Of a DNA stretch of 64,000 bases, positions 43,466 through 52,427 are shown piece by piece. The DNA lies in assembly GCF_963422335.1 (NCBI RefSeq), contig NZ_OY729424.1, positions 1,240,001-1,304,000 of the forward strand, read 5' to 3'. The notes below the pieces were generated by a model, which saw only the letters and a list, made by a program, of their open reading frames with translations, was not told the DNA's origin and did no database searches. Position 1 is the stretch's first letter. Each line of letters begins with the position of its first letter. The position numbers and the translations under genes were made by a program. Source of the DNA: an uncultured Roseateles sp. GTDB lineage: Bacteria; Pseudomonadota; Gammaproteobacteria; Burkholderiales; Burkholderiaceae_C.

Positions 43466-44281
43466 ATGATTCCGATCCAAGCGGCGCAAGCCTCAGACTT
43501 CATCCCTCTCGAAGCAGAAGACAAAGCCTGTGGCGACTGCGGCAGCGGCGAGCGCCTGGGTTTTCAGTTCAGCTACGCCTATCAGCCCATCGTCGATGTC
43601 GAGACGCGCGGCATCTTTGCGCACGAAGCACTGGTGCGCGGGCCGGCCGGCGAGTCGGCCGGCAGCGTGTTGTCGCAGGTGACCGACGCGAATCGCTACC
43701 GTTTCGATCAGGCCTGCCGGGCCAAGGCCATCAAGACGGCGGCGCGGCTGAACATGCAGAGCACGCTGTCGATCAATTTCATGCCCAATGCCATCTACCG
43801 ACCCGAGCTGTGCATACGTGCCACGCTGGCGGCGGCACGCCAGCACGGGTTTCCGATCGAACGCATCATGTTCGAGACCGTCGAGGGCGAGCGCATCGAT
43901 GACGGCAAGTGGCTGGCCGAGATCCTGCGCGAGTACCAGCGCATCGGCTTCCTGACCGCCATCGACGACTTTGGCGCCGGTTTCGCCGGGCTGAATCTGC
44001 TGGCCGACTTCCAGCCCGACATCGTCAAGCTGGACATGGCCCTGGTGCGCGGCATTCATGCCAACAAGCCCCGGCAGGCGATCGCACGCGGCGTGGTGCG
44101 CATCTGCAGCGAGCTGGGTATCCGCATCATTGCCGAGGGCGTGGAGACAGTGGACGAGGCGCGGTGCCTGCAGGACATGGGCGTGCGCCTGCTGCAGGGC
44201 TATCTGTTCAGCAAGCCGCTGTTCGAAGCCTGTGGCGAGGCGGCCGACATCGCCTGGACGCCCACCACACCGTCTGCCTGA
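43466..44281 (+). CDS. EAL-domain cyclic di-GMP phosphodiesterase
   Basis: 271 residues from ATG 43466; earlier ATGs in frame at 43385 and 43436 are possible. A stand-alone EAL domain with the catalytic set: HEALVRG (EAL, about 53), NFMPN, FETVEGERI, DDFGAGFAGLN, KLDMALVRGI and AEGVET. It should hydrolyse c-di-GMP to pGpG. A CGDCG-like cysteine cluster (about 25) precedes the domain. The PYP-like gene begins 15 bases downstream, and a GGDEF gene follows that. Confidence 0.9.
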   Translation: MIPIQAAQASDFIPLEAEDKACGDCGSGERLGFQFSYAYQPIVDVETRGIFAHEALVRGPAGESAGSVLSQVTDANRYRFDQACRAKAIKTAARLNMQSTLSINFMPNAIYRPELCIRATLAAARQHGFPIERIMFETVEGERIDDGKWLAEILREYQRIGFLTAIDDFGAGFAGLNLLADFQPDIVKLDMALVRGIHANKPRQAIARGVVRICSELGIRIIAEGVETVDEARCLQDMGVRLLQGYLFSKPLFEACGEAADIAWTPTTPSA

Positions 44282-44296
44282 TCGCTGCGCCACACC

Positions 44297-44686
44297 ATGC
44301 CCGCATTGAAACCCGACTTCAGCACCCCGAACCTGCTCGATCTGCTGGCCACCCTGTCGAACGCGGATCTGGACGCGCTGGACTTCGGCGTGATCGGCTT
44401 TGGCGCCGACGGCAAGGTCAACCAGTACAACCGTTTCGAGTCGGCCGCCGCCGGCCTGTCGTCCGAGCGGGTGTTGGGCCATGCGGTCTTTGCCACGGTC
44501 GCGCCCTGCATGAACAACTTCATGGTGGCACAGCGCTTCGAAGATGCCGCGGCCGGCGCCGAAGACCTCGACGACACCATCGACTATGTGCTGACGCTGC
44601 GCATGAAGCCGGTCAAGGTCAGGCTCCGGCTGCTGGCCGCGGCCGGGTCGCCGCAGCGCTATGTGTTGATACTGCGTCGTCTCTAG
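44297..44686 (+). CDS. Photoactive yellow protein-like PAS protein
   Basis: 129 residues, the size of PYP (about 125). The PAS fold starts LDALDFGVIGFGADGKVNQY. Compared with Halorhodospira PYP, the chromophore-pocket residues Tyr42, Glu46 and Cys69 correspond exactly, with a constant offset of two, to Tyr44, Glu48 (in YNRFE) and Cys71 (in VAPCMN). Thr50 and Arg52 are replaced (Ala52, Leu54). In PYP, Cys69 binds p-coumarate and senses blue light. No tyrosine ammonia-lyase or coumarate ligase gene is in the window, so chromophore supply is unproven. It sits between an EAL and a GGDEF gene, gaps of 15 and 5 bases. Confidence 0.78.
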   Translation: MPALKPDFSTPNLLDLLATLSNADLDALDFGVIGFGADGKVNQYNRFESAAAGLSSERVLGHAVFATVAPCMNNFMVAQRFEDAAAGAEDLDDTIDYVLTLRMKPVKVRLRLLAAAGSPQRYVLILRRL

Positions 44687-44691
44687 CCGCC

Positions 44692-45969
44692 ATGGACGAC
44701 AAGGAGCTCGACGAGCACGAAGCGCTGCTGCAGTTTCTGTATCTGGCCCCGGTCGGGCTGGTGTCCACCGATCTGGACGGCACGGTCAATATGATCAACC
44801 CCCTGGCGGCCCAGTTGCTGCTGCCGGTGGCGCCGAACGGCGAGCTCGACAATGTCTTCACGGCGCTGGAAGGCGTGGCCCCCGAGCTGCGCAGCCTGGC
44901 GAGCGCCTTTACCGCCGACAGCGGGCCTGTTTGCGAGAACTACCGCGCCCAGCTGACGGCCGGCGTGAGGGGCAAGTCGGATCCGCACTACCTGGGCATC
45001 ACGCTGATGAAGCTCGATGCCACGCGCTTGATGGCCGTGCTCAGCGACCTGACGCAGACCGTCAAGCAGGAACGCCTGCTGCGTCAGAGCGAGGCCTGGT
45101 TCAATGCCATCCTGACCGGCGTGACCGACTATGCCTTGACGACGGTGGACAACGAAGGGCGCGTCGAGGCCTGGAACGAAAGCGTGGGTCGTCTCACCGG
45201 GCACGAGGCGGGTTCGGTGGTGGGCCAACCCTTCTCGATCTTCTACCCCGAGGGTGGCATCACGCCCGAGCATCTGGCGGACCGCCTGCACGAGGCCGAC
45301 GCCGATGGCTGGAGCCTCGACGATGGCTGGCGCGTGCGTGCCGACGGCAGCCGCTTCTGGGGCAGTGTGATGGTGACGCCGCTGGAGCCTCCAGTCGATG
45401 AGCGCACGCCGCGCAGCTATGCGCTGATACTGCGCGATGTCACCGAAAAGCGCGATGCCATTGACGCTGCCCGGCTGTCCAGCACCGTCGATCACCTGAC
45501 CGGGCTGGCCAACCGCCGCGCCTTCTTCGAGGCGGCCGAGGTGGAGATTCAGCGCTGCAAGCGTTACCCGAGGCCTCTGTCCCTGGTGATGTTCGATTGC
45601 GACCACTTCAAGGCCATCAACGACCGGTACGGACATCCGGGCGGCGACGAGGTGCTGCGCCATTTCGCCGGCCAGCTGCGTGCGGTGTGCCGTGAGGTCG
45701 ACCTGGTGGCGCGCATCGGCGGCGAAGAGTTCATTGCGCTGCTGCCATCGACCGACGTGGCCGGCGCGCTGGCCTTTGCCGAGCGCGTCAGGCAGGGCGC
45801 CAGCGAACTGCCGGTGGTGTTCGACGGCCGGGCCATCCCCTACTCGACCAGCGCTGGCGTCGCCAGCTGGACGGAAGACACGGCCGGCCTGGACGCCCTG
45901 ATCAAGCGGGCCGATCGAGCGCTGTATGCCGCCAAGAGCGGCGGGCGCAATCGGGTGGAGATGGCCTGA
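44692..45969 (+). CDS. PAS-PAS-GGDEF diguanylate cyclase
   Basis: 425 residues from ATG 44692. PAS-like regions at about 8-120 and 130-245 (ending SYALILRDVTEKRDA) precede the GGDEF domain (about 260-420) with DHLTGLANRR, FDCDHFKAINDRYGH and active RIGGEEFIALL (about 342). It makes c-di-GMP. There are no membrane segments, so it senses something in the cytoplasm. It follows the PYP-like gene by five bases and so completes an EAL/PYP/GGDEF operon. Confidence 0.9.
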   Translation: MDDKELDEHEALLQFLYLAPVGLVSTDLDGTVNMINPLAAQLLLPVAPNGELDNVFTALEGVAPELRSLASAFTADSGPVCENYRAQLTAGVRGKSDPHYLGITLMKLDATRLMAVLSDLTQTVKQERLLRQSEAWFNAILTGVTDYALTTVDNEGRVEAWNESVGRLTGHEAGSVVGQPFSIFYPEGGITPEHLADRLHEADADGWSLDDGWRVRADGSRFWGSVMVTPLEPPVDERTPRSYALILRDVTEKRDAIDAARLSSTVDHLTGLANRRAFFEAAEVEIQRCKRYPRPLSLVMFDCDHFKAINDRYGHPGGDEVLRHFAGQLRAVCREVDLVARIGGEEFIALLPSTDVAGALAFAERVRQGASELPVVFDGRAIPYSTSAGVASWTEDTAGLDALIKRADRALYAAKSGGRNRVEMA

Positions 45970-46085
45970 GCGCGGAGAGACGATAAAATCCCGGCCCACC
46001 AGGGCCATCCATCGATCGGCCCGCAACCATCCACCCGGGGCCGCTGCGCACGCGACCTCGGCGTATCAAGACCGAGGACCCCGAC

Positions 46086-46442
46086 GTGCGCGTAGCAGAT
46101 GTCAGACCCTCTACCGGGCCTTTGGAGCAATACCGGCAAACGGTGCAGCAGCGCTTCGTGCAGGGCAGTGCGCCCCCGGTGCAGCTGGACACCACGGCCC
46201 TGGCCAGCTCGCCGATACGTGATCGCAATGCCGCCGCCGCGCAGGATCTGCTGAACGGCGTCAAGCCCGCCGGTGCCTCGGCTGTCTCGGTCAAGCAGAT
46301 CCTGACACCCACCTACACCCGCGGCCAGCTGCAGATCGTTGACGATCCGGGCCTGCGCATCCGCGTCGAGCTCGGGCCCATCATGTGGAACCAGATCAGC
46401 CGGGGCGACAGCCTGGGCCACTTCGTCGACACCTTCGCCTGA
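46086..46442 (+). CDS. Small hypothetical protein
   Basis: 118 residues from GTG 46086, no signal peptide or membrane segment. MRVADVRPSTGPLEQYRQTV and the C-terminal ELGPIMWNQISRGDSLGHFV do not match a family I know. It is the only open frame between two convergent genes, with codon use like its neighbours. A poly-purine GATAAAATC upstream near 45980 could be a -10. It may be a real gene, but the GTG start without a clear ribosome-binding site lowers confidence. Confidence 0.5.
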   Translation: MRVADVRPSTGPLEQYRQTVQQRFVQGSAPPVQLDTTALASSPIRDRNAAAAQDLLNGVKPAGASAVSVKQILTPTYTRGQLQIVDDPGLRIRVELGPIMWNQISRGDSLGHFVDTFA

Positions 46443-47969
46443 TCAAGGCAGGAGGGCGTAACCCGCGCGCGGCCCTTCCTGGCCGACCCGGTTGATCGCT
46501 GACACGACGATGGCATCGAGCCCGGCCGCCGGCAGCAGCGTATCGGCCTGGGCCATGACCATGAACCGCCATTGGCCGCCCTGACGCAGCCAGAGGGCAT
46601 GGCGCCATGTCGAAGTGCCCGGGTGCATGACGCGCCACTGCCCGGCGGGCGCCGATTGCAGCGTCAACACTGGAAGCTGCTGCGGCGCTTCTCCCAGCCA
46701 CGGCGTGGCCGGCACCAGGGCGGCTGTGGCGTAGGGGCCGGCCTTCAGCGCATCGGCCAGGCCGCGGCGGTTTTGGCTCAGCGCGGCCATGCTGAAGTGG
46801 GCGTGGCCGGTGCCGGGCCGCAGCTCGCGCACCAGGGCGATCTGGCTCAGGATCTCTTCGGGCAGCCAGCTGTCGGCCTTGTCAGTGATACGGCTGGTGA
46901 ACAGGCCCGGCCAGACATGGCGGCCCTGCGGGTTCAGGCCATACCAGGCGTCCAGCAGCGGCGCGAAGGCCTGGGCCTTTGGTGCGATCGGCCAGTAGAG
47001 CTGGGGCAGCAGACAGTCCAGCCAGCCTTCGGCCAGCCAGCGCTCCACATCGGCGTAGAGCTTGTGGAACTGGCTGAAGCCGGTGATGCCCGGCGGGCGC
47101 AGCTCGGGCCGGGGCAGGCCGAAGGGGCTGATGCCGAAGCGCACCCAGGGCTTGGTCTGGCGTATGCCCCGGTAGAGGCGCTCGATCAGGCGATCGACGT
47201 TGTTGCGCCGCCAGTCGGCGCGGCTGAGGGTGCCGCCACCGTCCAGATAGCGCTGCCAGGACGGCTGGTCGGGGAAGTCGATCTCGGTCTTGGCATCGCC
47301 GGCCTGGGCGACCGGGTAGGGATAGAAGTAGTCGTCGATGTGGATGGCATCCACGTCGTAGCGGCCCAGCACATCGAGGAACACGGCCAGCGTGTGCTCG
47401 GCGGCAGCGGGCTCGCCGGGATCTATCCACAGCTGGTCGCCATAGCGCCTGACCCACTCCGGATGGGTTTGGCTCAGATGGCTGCTTGCCGGCGCTGAAC
47501 CGGCGCCGCTCTGCCGCGCGCGAAAGGGGTTGAACCAGGCATGCAGCTCGATGCCGCGGCGGTGGGCTTCACTGATCCACAGCGCCAACGGGTCGTAGCC
47601 CGGGGCCTGGCCCTGGGTGCCCGTCAGGTACTCGCTCCAGGGCTCCAGCGCCGACTCGTACAGCGCATCGGCGCTGGTGCGAATCTGCAGGATGAGGGCG
47701 TTCAGATGCAGCGCGGCGGCCTGGTCCAGCAGCGTGCGCATCTCGGCCTGCTGTTCGGCCGCACTCAGTCCCTTGCGGCTGGGCCAGTCGATGTTGGCCA
47801 CCGTGGCCACCCAGGCGGCGCGGAACTCGCGTGGGGCGAGCGGGGGCAGGGCGGCCAGCCCGGGCGCCGGCGCCCAGCGAGCACCAGCAAGACCTGGCCC
47901 CACCGTGCAGGAGATCAATCCGGCCGAGGCGGCACCGGCCAGCAGCGTACGGCGTGACATTGATCTCAT
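46443..47969 (-). CDS. GHL10-family glycoside hydrolase (DUF187/YngK type)
   Basis: 508 residues from ATG 47969, which overlaps the upstream stop as ATGA. A twin-arginine-like start (MSRRTLLAGAASAG) and Cys in LISCTVG suggest export, perhaps as a lipoprotein. The TIM-barrel motifs are REFRAAWVATVANIDWPS, LNALILQIRTSADALY, IELHAWFNPFRA and VDAIHIDDYFYPYPV. Relatives act on muropeptide or polysaccharide-like glycans. Coupling to an AmpG-like transporter supports a glycan-recycling role. Confidence 0.85.
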   Translation of the reverse strand: MRSMSRRTLLAGAASAGLISCTVGPGLAGARWAPAPGLAALPPLAPREFRAAWVATVANIDWPSRKGLSAAEQQAEMRTLLDQAAALHLNALILQIRTSADALYESALEPWSEYLTGTQGQAPGYDPLALWISEAHRRGIELHAWFNPFRARQSGAGSAPASSHLSQTHPEWVRRYGDQLWIDPGEPAAAEHTLAVFLDVLGRYDVDAIHIDDYFYPYPVAQAGDAKTEIDFPDQPSWQRYLDGGGTLSRADWRRNNVDRLIERLYRGIRQTKPWVRFGISPFGLPRPELRPPGITGFSQFHKLYADVERWLAEGWLDCLLPQLYWPIAPKAQAFAPLLDAWYGLNPQGRHVWPGLFTSRITDKADSWLPEEILSQIALVRELRPGTGHAHFSMAALSQNRRGLADALKAGPYATAALVPATPWLGEAPQQLPVLTLQSAPAGQWRVMHPGTSTWRHALWLRQGGQWRFMVMAQADTLLPAAGLDAIVVSAINRVGQEGPRAGYALLP

Positions 47970-49234
47970 GCGGCCACCTTCTTGCCGAAGCCTGCCGGTA
48001 TCCGTACCAGCGCCGCCATCGCGATGGAGGGCAGGGTGGCGATCAGCACCCAGACGAAGAAGGCCAGATAGCCCAGCTGCTGCTGCAGCCAGCCGCTCCA
48101 CATGCCGGGCAGCATCATCCCCAGCGCCATGAAGCCTGTACAGATGGCGTAGTGGGCCGTCTTGTGGGGTCCATCGGAGACCAGCATCATGTACATCAGA
48201 TAGGCGGTGAACCCCAGGCCGTAGCCGAACTGCTCGACCGCCAGCGCCAGGCTGATCAGGGCCAGGCTGGAGGGATGGGTGGCGGCCAGCAGCACGAACA
48301 CCGCATTGGGCAGATGCATCACCAGTATCAACGGCCACAGCGCGCGCCGCAGGCCCACCCGCGAGATCACCCAGCCGCCCAGCAAGCCGCCCAGGGTCAG
48401 TGCCGTCAGGCCCACCGTGCCGTAGGCAATGCCGACCTGGGCGGTGCTCAGGCCCAGGCCGCCGCGCTCGACCGGATCGAGCAGAAAGGGTGTGGCCAGT
48501 TTCAGCAGCTGGGCCTCCGGGAAGCGGTAGAGCAGCAGAAATCCCAGCACCACCGCCATGCGCGGCTTGCGGAAGAAGGCCGCAAAAACGCGGAAGAACG
48601 CTTGCCCCAGGCCGCGCGCCTCACCCGCGCCCAGGCCGCGCGTGTCGGCCGCCGGCCGGGGCAGCATCAGCAGGTGGTACAGGGCCATCAGCGCGAACAA
48701 CCCGGCCAACACCCAGAACACCACACTCCAGGCCTGCTGCATGCTGCCGGTACGCTGCTGCAGTACCCCGGCCAGATAGACCAGGCCGCCCTGGCCGGCG
48801 ATATTCGCCAGCCGGTAGAACGTGGAGCGCACGCCGACGAAGGCGGCCTGGCTGTGCTCGGGCAGGGCCAGCAGGTAGAAGCCATCGGCGGCGATGTCAT
48901 GCGAGGCCGAGGCAAAGGCCATCAGCCAGAACATGGCCAGCGTCATCTGGAAGTAGCCGGGGCCCGGAATCGTCAGCGCCACGCAGGCCAGCGAGGCGCC
49001 CACCGCGAACTGCAGCGCCACGATCCAGCCGCGCTTGCGGCCGAACAGCTCGATCAGCGGCGACCACAGCGGCTTGATCACCCAGGGCAGGTAGAGCCAG
49101 CTGGTGTACAGCGCGATCTCGGTATTGGACACACCCAAGTTCTTGTACAGAATCACCGACAGCGTCATCACCACCACATAGGGGATGCCCTGGCTGAAAT
49201 ACAGGGTGGGGATCCAGCGCCAGGGGGTGTTCAT
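47966..49234 (-). CDS. AmpG-like major facilitator transporter
   Basis: 422 residues from ATG 49234, about 12 membrane segments. TLYFSQGIPYVVVMTLSV, the cytoplasmic loop ELFGRKRGWI and SASHDIAADGFYLL are typical of the AmpG subgroup, which imports anhydro-muropeptides. The GHL10 gene is translationally coupled downstream. It is shorter than enterobacterial AmpG (about 490). The substrate is inferred. Confidence 0.82.
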   Translation of the reverse strand: MNTPWRWIPTLYFSQGIPYVVVMTLSVILYKNLGVSNTEIALYTSWLYLPWVIKPLWSPLIELFGRKRGWIVALQFAVGASLACVALTIPGPGYFQMTLAMFWLMAFASASHDIAADGFYLLALPEHSQAAFVGVRSTFYRLANIAGQGGLVYLAGVLQQRTGSMQQAWSVVFWVLAGLFALMALYHLLMLPRPAADTRGLGAGEARGLGQAFFRVFAAFFRKPRMAVVLGFLLLYRFPEAQLLKLATPFLLDPVERGGLGLSTAQVGIAYGTVGLTALTLGGLLGGWVISRVGLRRALWPLILVMHLPNAVFVLLAATHPSSLALISLALAVEQFGYGLGFTAYLMYMMLVSDGPHKTAHYAICTGFMALGMMLPGMWSGWLQQQLGYLAFFVWVLIATLPSIAMAALVRIPAGFGKKVAA

Positions 49235-49286
49235 ATGGCCCCACTCTAGCCCGAGCGCCGGTCTTGCCCGCCCGAGGGCTCTGGGT

Positions 49287-49313
49287 GTAAGGAAAATGCC
49301 TGCCGGCGCGACT
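49287..49313 (+). promoter_or_regulatory. ECF-sigma-type promoter candidate of bufBC
   Basis: GTAAGGAA (49287-49294) and CGACT (49309-49313), spaced by 14 bases, the same as upstream of bufA2 (14191-14217). The start codon is 36 bases after the CGACT. Confidence 0.6.
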
Positions 49314-49348
49314 GGCATCCAATCCTGCAGCGAGTACGTAACAACCTC

Positions 49349-50179
49349 ATGAGCACATCAATCAGCGGCTTCGGCCTGGGCCTGCGCACCGAGCACTATG
49401 CCGACTTCGTGGCCGCGCCGCAGTCGGTCGATTGGCTGGAGATCATCTCCGAGAACTACCTGGTGCCCGGCGGCAAGCCGCTGCACTTCCTGGACCGCAT
49501 ACGCGCTGACTATCCCATGGTGATGCATGGCGTGTCGCTGTCGGTCGGCAGCTGTGACGCGCTGGACATGGGCTATCTGCGCGAGCTCAAGGGCCTGATC
49601 GATCGCGTGCAGCCGGCCTGGGTGTCGGACCATCTGTGCTGGACCGGCGTCGATCAACACAACCTGCACGACCTGATGCCCATGCCCTACACCGAGTCGG
49701 CGCTGCGCCATCTGGTCGACCGCGTGCAGCGTGTGCAGGATTTTCTGGGCCGGCGCCTGGTGCTGGAGAACGTTTCCAGCTACATCGGCTTTGCCGCCGA
49801 CGAGATGAGCGAATGGCAGTTCATCGCCGAACTGCTCAGGCGCGCCGACTGCCAGCTGCTGCTGGATGTGAACAACGTCTACGTCAGCAGCGTCAACCAT
49901 GGTTTCGATGCCAGAACCTATATTGACGCGATGCGGCCCGAGCGCGTGGTGCAGATCCACCTGGCCGGCCACGAGGACCATGGCGACCACCTGATCGACA
50001 CCCACGATCAGCCCGTCTGCGAAGCGGTCTGGCAGCTCTACGCCTACACCATGGCGCGCCTGGGCCCGAAGCCGACGATGATTGAGCGCGACGACCATAT
50101 CCCGCCCCTGCCCGAGCTGCTGGCCGAACTGGCCGAGGCGCGGCGCCGGCAGGACCTGGCCTTGCGGGTGGCGGCATGA
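49349..50179 (+). CDS. bufB: BufB: DUF692 (MNIO) bufferin-maturation enzyme
   Basis: 276 residues, normal for DUF692. The TIM-barrel iron ligands are visible: VMHGVSLS, VSDHLCW, LENVSSY, LLLDVNNVYVS, QIHLAGH, DTHDQPV and IERDDHI. MNIO enzymes use a multinuclear iron centre and oxygen to modify cysteines of a precursor peptide; BufB makes the copper-binding form of bufferins. No precursor gene is adjacent: the likely substrate is BufA2 at 14359-14616. It overlaps bufC by four bases (ATGA). Confidence 0.88.
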   Translation: MSTSISGFGLGLRTEHYADFVAAPQSVDWLEIISENYLVPGGKPLHFLDRIRADYPMVMHGVSLSVGSCDALDMGYLRELKGLIDRVQPAWVSDHLCWTGVDQHNLHDLMPMPYTESALRHLVDRVQRVQDFLGRRLVLENVSSYIGFAADEMSEWQFIAELLRRADCQLLLDVNNVYVSSVNHGFDARTYIDAMRPERVVQIHLAGHEDHGDHLIDTHDQPVCEAVWQLYAYTMARLGPKPTMIERDDHIPPLPELLAELAEARRRQDLALRVAA

Positions 50180-50952
50180 GCGCCAGCCTGCTCCAACAGC
50201 AGCAGGCGCTGAGCCGCTGGGTGTGCGAGCCCGGGGCGGCGGCGCCCTCGCTGCTCAAGCCACAGGGCCGGCCCGGGATCTATCAGCATGCCTACCGCGC
50301 CCGGCTGATCGCCGCGCTGAGCGACAACTACACCGTGCTGCAGCGGGCCCTCGGCGATGAGGGCTTCGAAGCGCTGGCCCTGGCCTACATCGCAGCCCAT
50401 CCGTCGAGACAGGCCTCGATACGCTGGTTCGGCGACCGCCTCGCCGACTTCATGCTGACCCGGGACGACCTGGTGCCGCACCCGGCCCTGGTGGATTTCG
50501 CCCGCATGGACTGGGCCCTGCGGGGCGCCTTCGACGCCGCCGACGTCCCGGCCCTGAGCTTGCAGGACCTGAGCGCCCTGGCCCCGGATGAGTGGCTGAC
50601 GCTGAGCTTCAGGCTGCAGCCCAGCGTGCTTCGCCTGGCACTCGATTGGGCGATTGAGCCGGCCTGGCATGTGCTGCGCGACTTCGATCCCGAGGGCGGG
50701 GAGGAGGCCCCGGCGATGCCGGAGCCGCAAGGCCTGGCCCATACGCTGCTGGTCTGGCGCCAGGGGCTGGAAACGCGCTGGCGCTCGCTCGAGGCCGGCG
50801 AGGCAGCGCTGTTGCAGGGGCTGGCCCAGGGGCAGGACTTCGCCGCCCTGTGTGCCATGCTGGCTGAACAGCTGGGTGAGGAGGACCGGGCAGCCCAGGC
50901 GGCGGTGGCCTTGCTGAGCCAGTGGCTGGGGGATGGCTTGCTGCGTCACTGA
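50176..50952 (+). CDS. bufC: BufC: DUF2063 partner of the MNIO enzyme
   Basis: 258 residues. The N-terminal half is helical with the DUF2063 start (LQQQQALSRWVCEPG, IYQHAYRARLIAALSDNYTVL, then ALAYIAAHPSRQASIRWFGDRL); the C-terminal half is less conserved. In characterised systems the DUF2063 protein recognises the precursor peptide and delivers it to BufB. Start overlaps the bufB stop. Confidence 0.85.
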   Translation: MSASLLQQQQALSRWVCEPGAAAPSLLKPQGRPGIYQHAYRARLIAALSDNYTVLQRALGDEGFEALALAYIAAHPSRQASIRWFGDRLADFMLTRDDLVPHPALVDFARMDWALRGAFDAADVPALSLQDLSALAPDEWLTLSFRLQPSVLRLALDWAIEPAWHVLRDFDPEGGEEAPAMPEPQGLAHTLLVWRQGLETRWRSLEAGEAALLQGLAQGQDFAALCAMLAEQLGEEDRAAQAAVALLSQWLGDGLLRH

Positions 50953-51007
50953 CTCAGGCTACGATAGGGTGCGAAGCAGCACCCCCTATCGGACGAATTC
51001 GAGCCCT

Positions 51008-51967
51008 ATGTTGTCACTCCTGCCGATGGATCAGATGCACGCCGTGTTGAGCGCGATGCCTGATCTCGTTTTCATTCTGACCCGTTCAGGGCGCTACAGC
51101 GCCGTGTACGGCGGCACCGACGTTCGCTATTACCACGATGGCAGTTCGCTGCTCGGCACCCGCATCGGCGACATGATCGTGGAAGAGAAGGCACAGTGGT
51201 TTCTGGCCCAGATCGAAGCCACGCTGCGCGAGGGCAATCTCCAGATTGTCGAGTACGCCTTGGCGGGCAGCGACGTCAAGGGGCTCAAGACCGAGGGGCC
51301 CAGCCATCCGATCTGGTTCGAGGGGCGGGTCCAGGCCCTGCCCTTCCAGGTGGACGGCGAAGATGCGGTCTTGTGGGTGTCCAGCAACATCACCGCTCGC
51401 AAGGAGCTTGAGGACCAGTTGCGCCTGCTCAGCGAGACCGACCCCCTCACCGGGCTGTACAACCGCCGCAAGCTGATGGCAACGCTGGAGGCCCAGTTCC
51501 AGATCTGCGCCCGTTACGCCACGCCCACGGCGGTGCTGATCTTTGACATCGACCACTTCAAGCGCATCAATGACGAGCACGGGCATCAGGCCGGCGATCG
51601 CGTGCTGTCGGCTGTCGCCGATGTGTGCCGGGCCGAGTTGCGGGTGACCGATATTGCCGCCCGTCTGGGCGGTGACGAGTTCGTGATACTGATGCCGGAA
51701 ACGACGCAGGCCAAGGCCGCGCCCATCGCCGAGCGGCTCAGGATGATCATCACCGAACTGCTGAAGGTATTGACCCGCGGCCTCGATGCGGGCACGGTCA
51801 GCGCCGGGCTCAGCGAGCTGCTGGTCGGCGACACGAGCATCGATGACGTGATGGCCCGCGCGGACCGGGCGCTCTACCAGGCCAAGCGCGGCGGCCGCGA
51901 CCGCACCGTCCAGCACGACCCCGCCTCGGCGCAGCCGACTCAGCAGTCAAGTCCTCAGTTGACGTAG
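51008..51967 (+). CDS. PAS-GGDEF diguanylate cyclase
   Basis: 319 residues from ATG 51008. A PAS-like domain (about 8-130) is followed by GGDEF (about 150-300) with DPLTGLYNRRK, IFDIDHFKRINDEHGH and active RLGGDEFVILMP. No membrane segment. It begins 55 bases after bufC and may be read with it, but nothing links the functions directly. Its 3' end overlaps the convergent secreted-protein gene by 13 bases. Confidence 0.9.
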   Translation: MLSLLPMDQMHAVLSAMPDLVFILTRSGRYSAVYGGTDVRYYHDGSSLLGTRIGDMIVEEKAQWFLAQIEATLREGNLQIVEYALAGSDVKGLKTEGPSHPIWFEGRVQALPFQVDGEDAVLWVSSNITARKELEDQLRLLSETDPLTGLYNRRKLMATLEAQFQICARYATPTAVLIFDIDHFKRINDEHGHQAGDRVLSAVADVCRAELRVTDIAARLGGDEFVILMPETTQAKAAPIAERLRMIITELLKVLTRGLDAGTVSAGLSELLVGDTSIDDVMARADRALYQAKRGGRDRTVQHDPASAQPTQQSSPQLT

Positions 51968-52425
51968 CCGTTGACGCTGATGTCCATATTGTCGCCACCG
52001 GAGAACGCGACGCAGGATTGTCCCGAGACGCCCGGATAGACCAGCGGGCTCGGGTAGGTCAGGTGCACGGTCTGCCCGGCCGGCACCAGCACGTAGAAGC
52101 GCGGGGCGCTGCCGCCGATCACATTGCTGCTGCCGCAGACCTGGCCGCCACCCAGCACGGGTGCGAAGACGAAGACGCTTTGCTGCGAGCCCGAGAAGTT
52201 GGTCAGCGTGATGGCGGTGACACCCAGGACACCGGACGAGCCCGGGCCCAGCGTGCGATAGCCCGACCCGACGACCGAGCCCTGGAACGGCCGGCTGGGC
52301 AGCACCTGTTCGACGAAGGCCGCCTTGATGGCGGCCACCGCGCCCGGTGCAAGGACGGCGCCCGCGACCAGGGCGGAAGCACCGAGGGCGACTGAGGCCA
52401 GCAGCTTGAATGAGGCGTGGTTCAT
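51955..52425 (-). CDS. Secreted protein of unknown function
   Basis: 156 residues; strong AGGAGG-type site before ATG 52425. A signal peptide (about 1-32, ending GAVAAI) precedes a beta-rich mature part with two cysteines (GGGQVCGSS and SGQSCVAFS) that could form a disulphide. The family is not recognised. It directly follows the PEP-CTERM gene (its ribosome-binding site lies in that gene's end), so they form a pair. Confidence 0.75.
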   Translation of the reverse strand: MNHASFKLLASVALGASALVAGAVLAPGAVAAIKAAFVEQVLPSRPFQGSVVGSGYRTLGPGSSGVLGVTAITLTNFSGSQQSVFVFAPVLGGGQVCGSSNVIGGSAPRFYVLVPAGQTVHLTYPSPLVYPGVSGQSCVAFSGGDNMDISVNGYVN

Positions 52426-52427
52426 GG

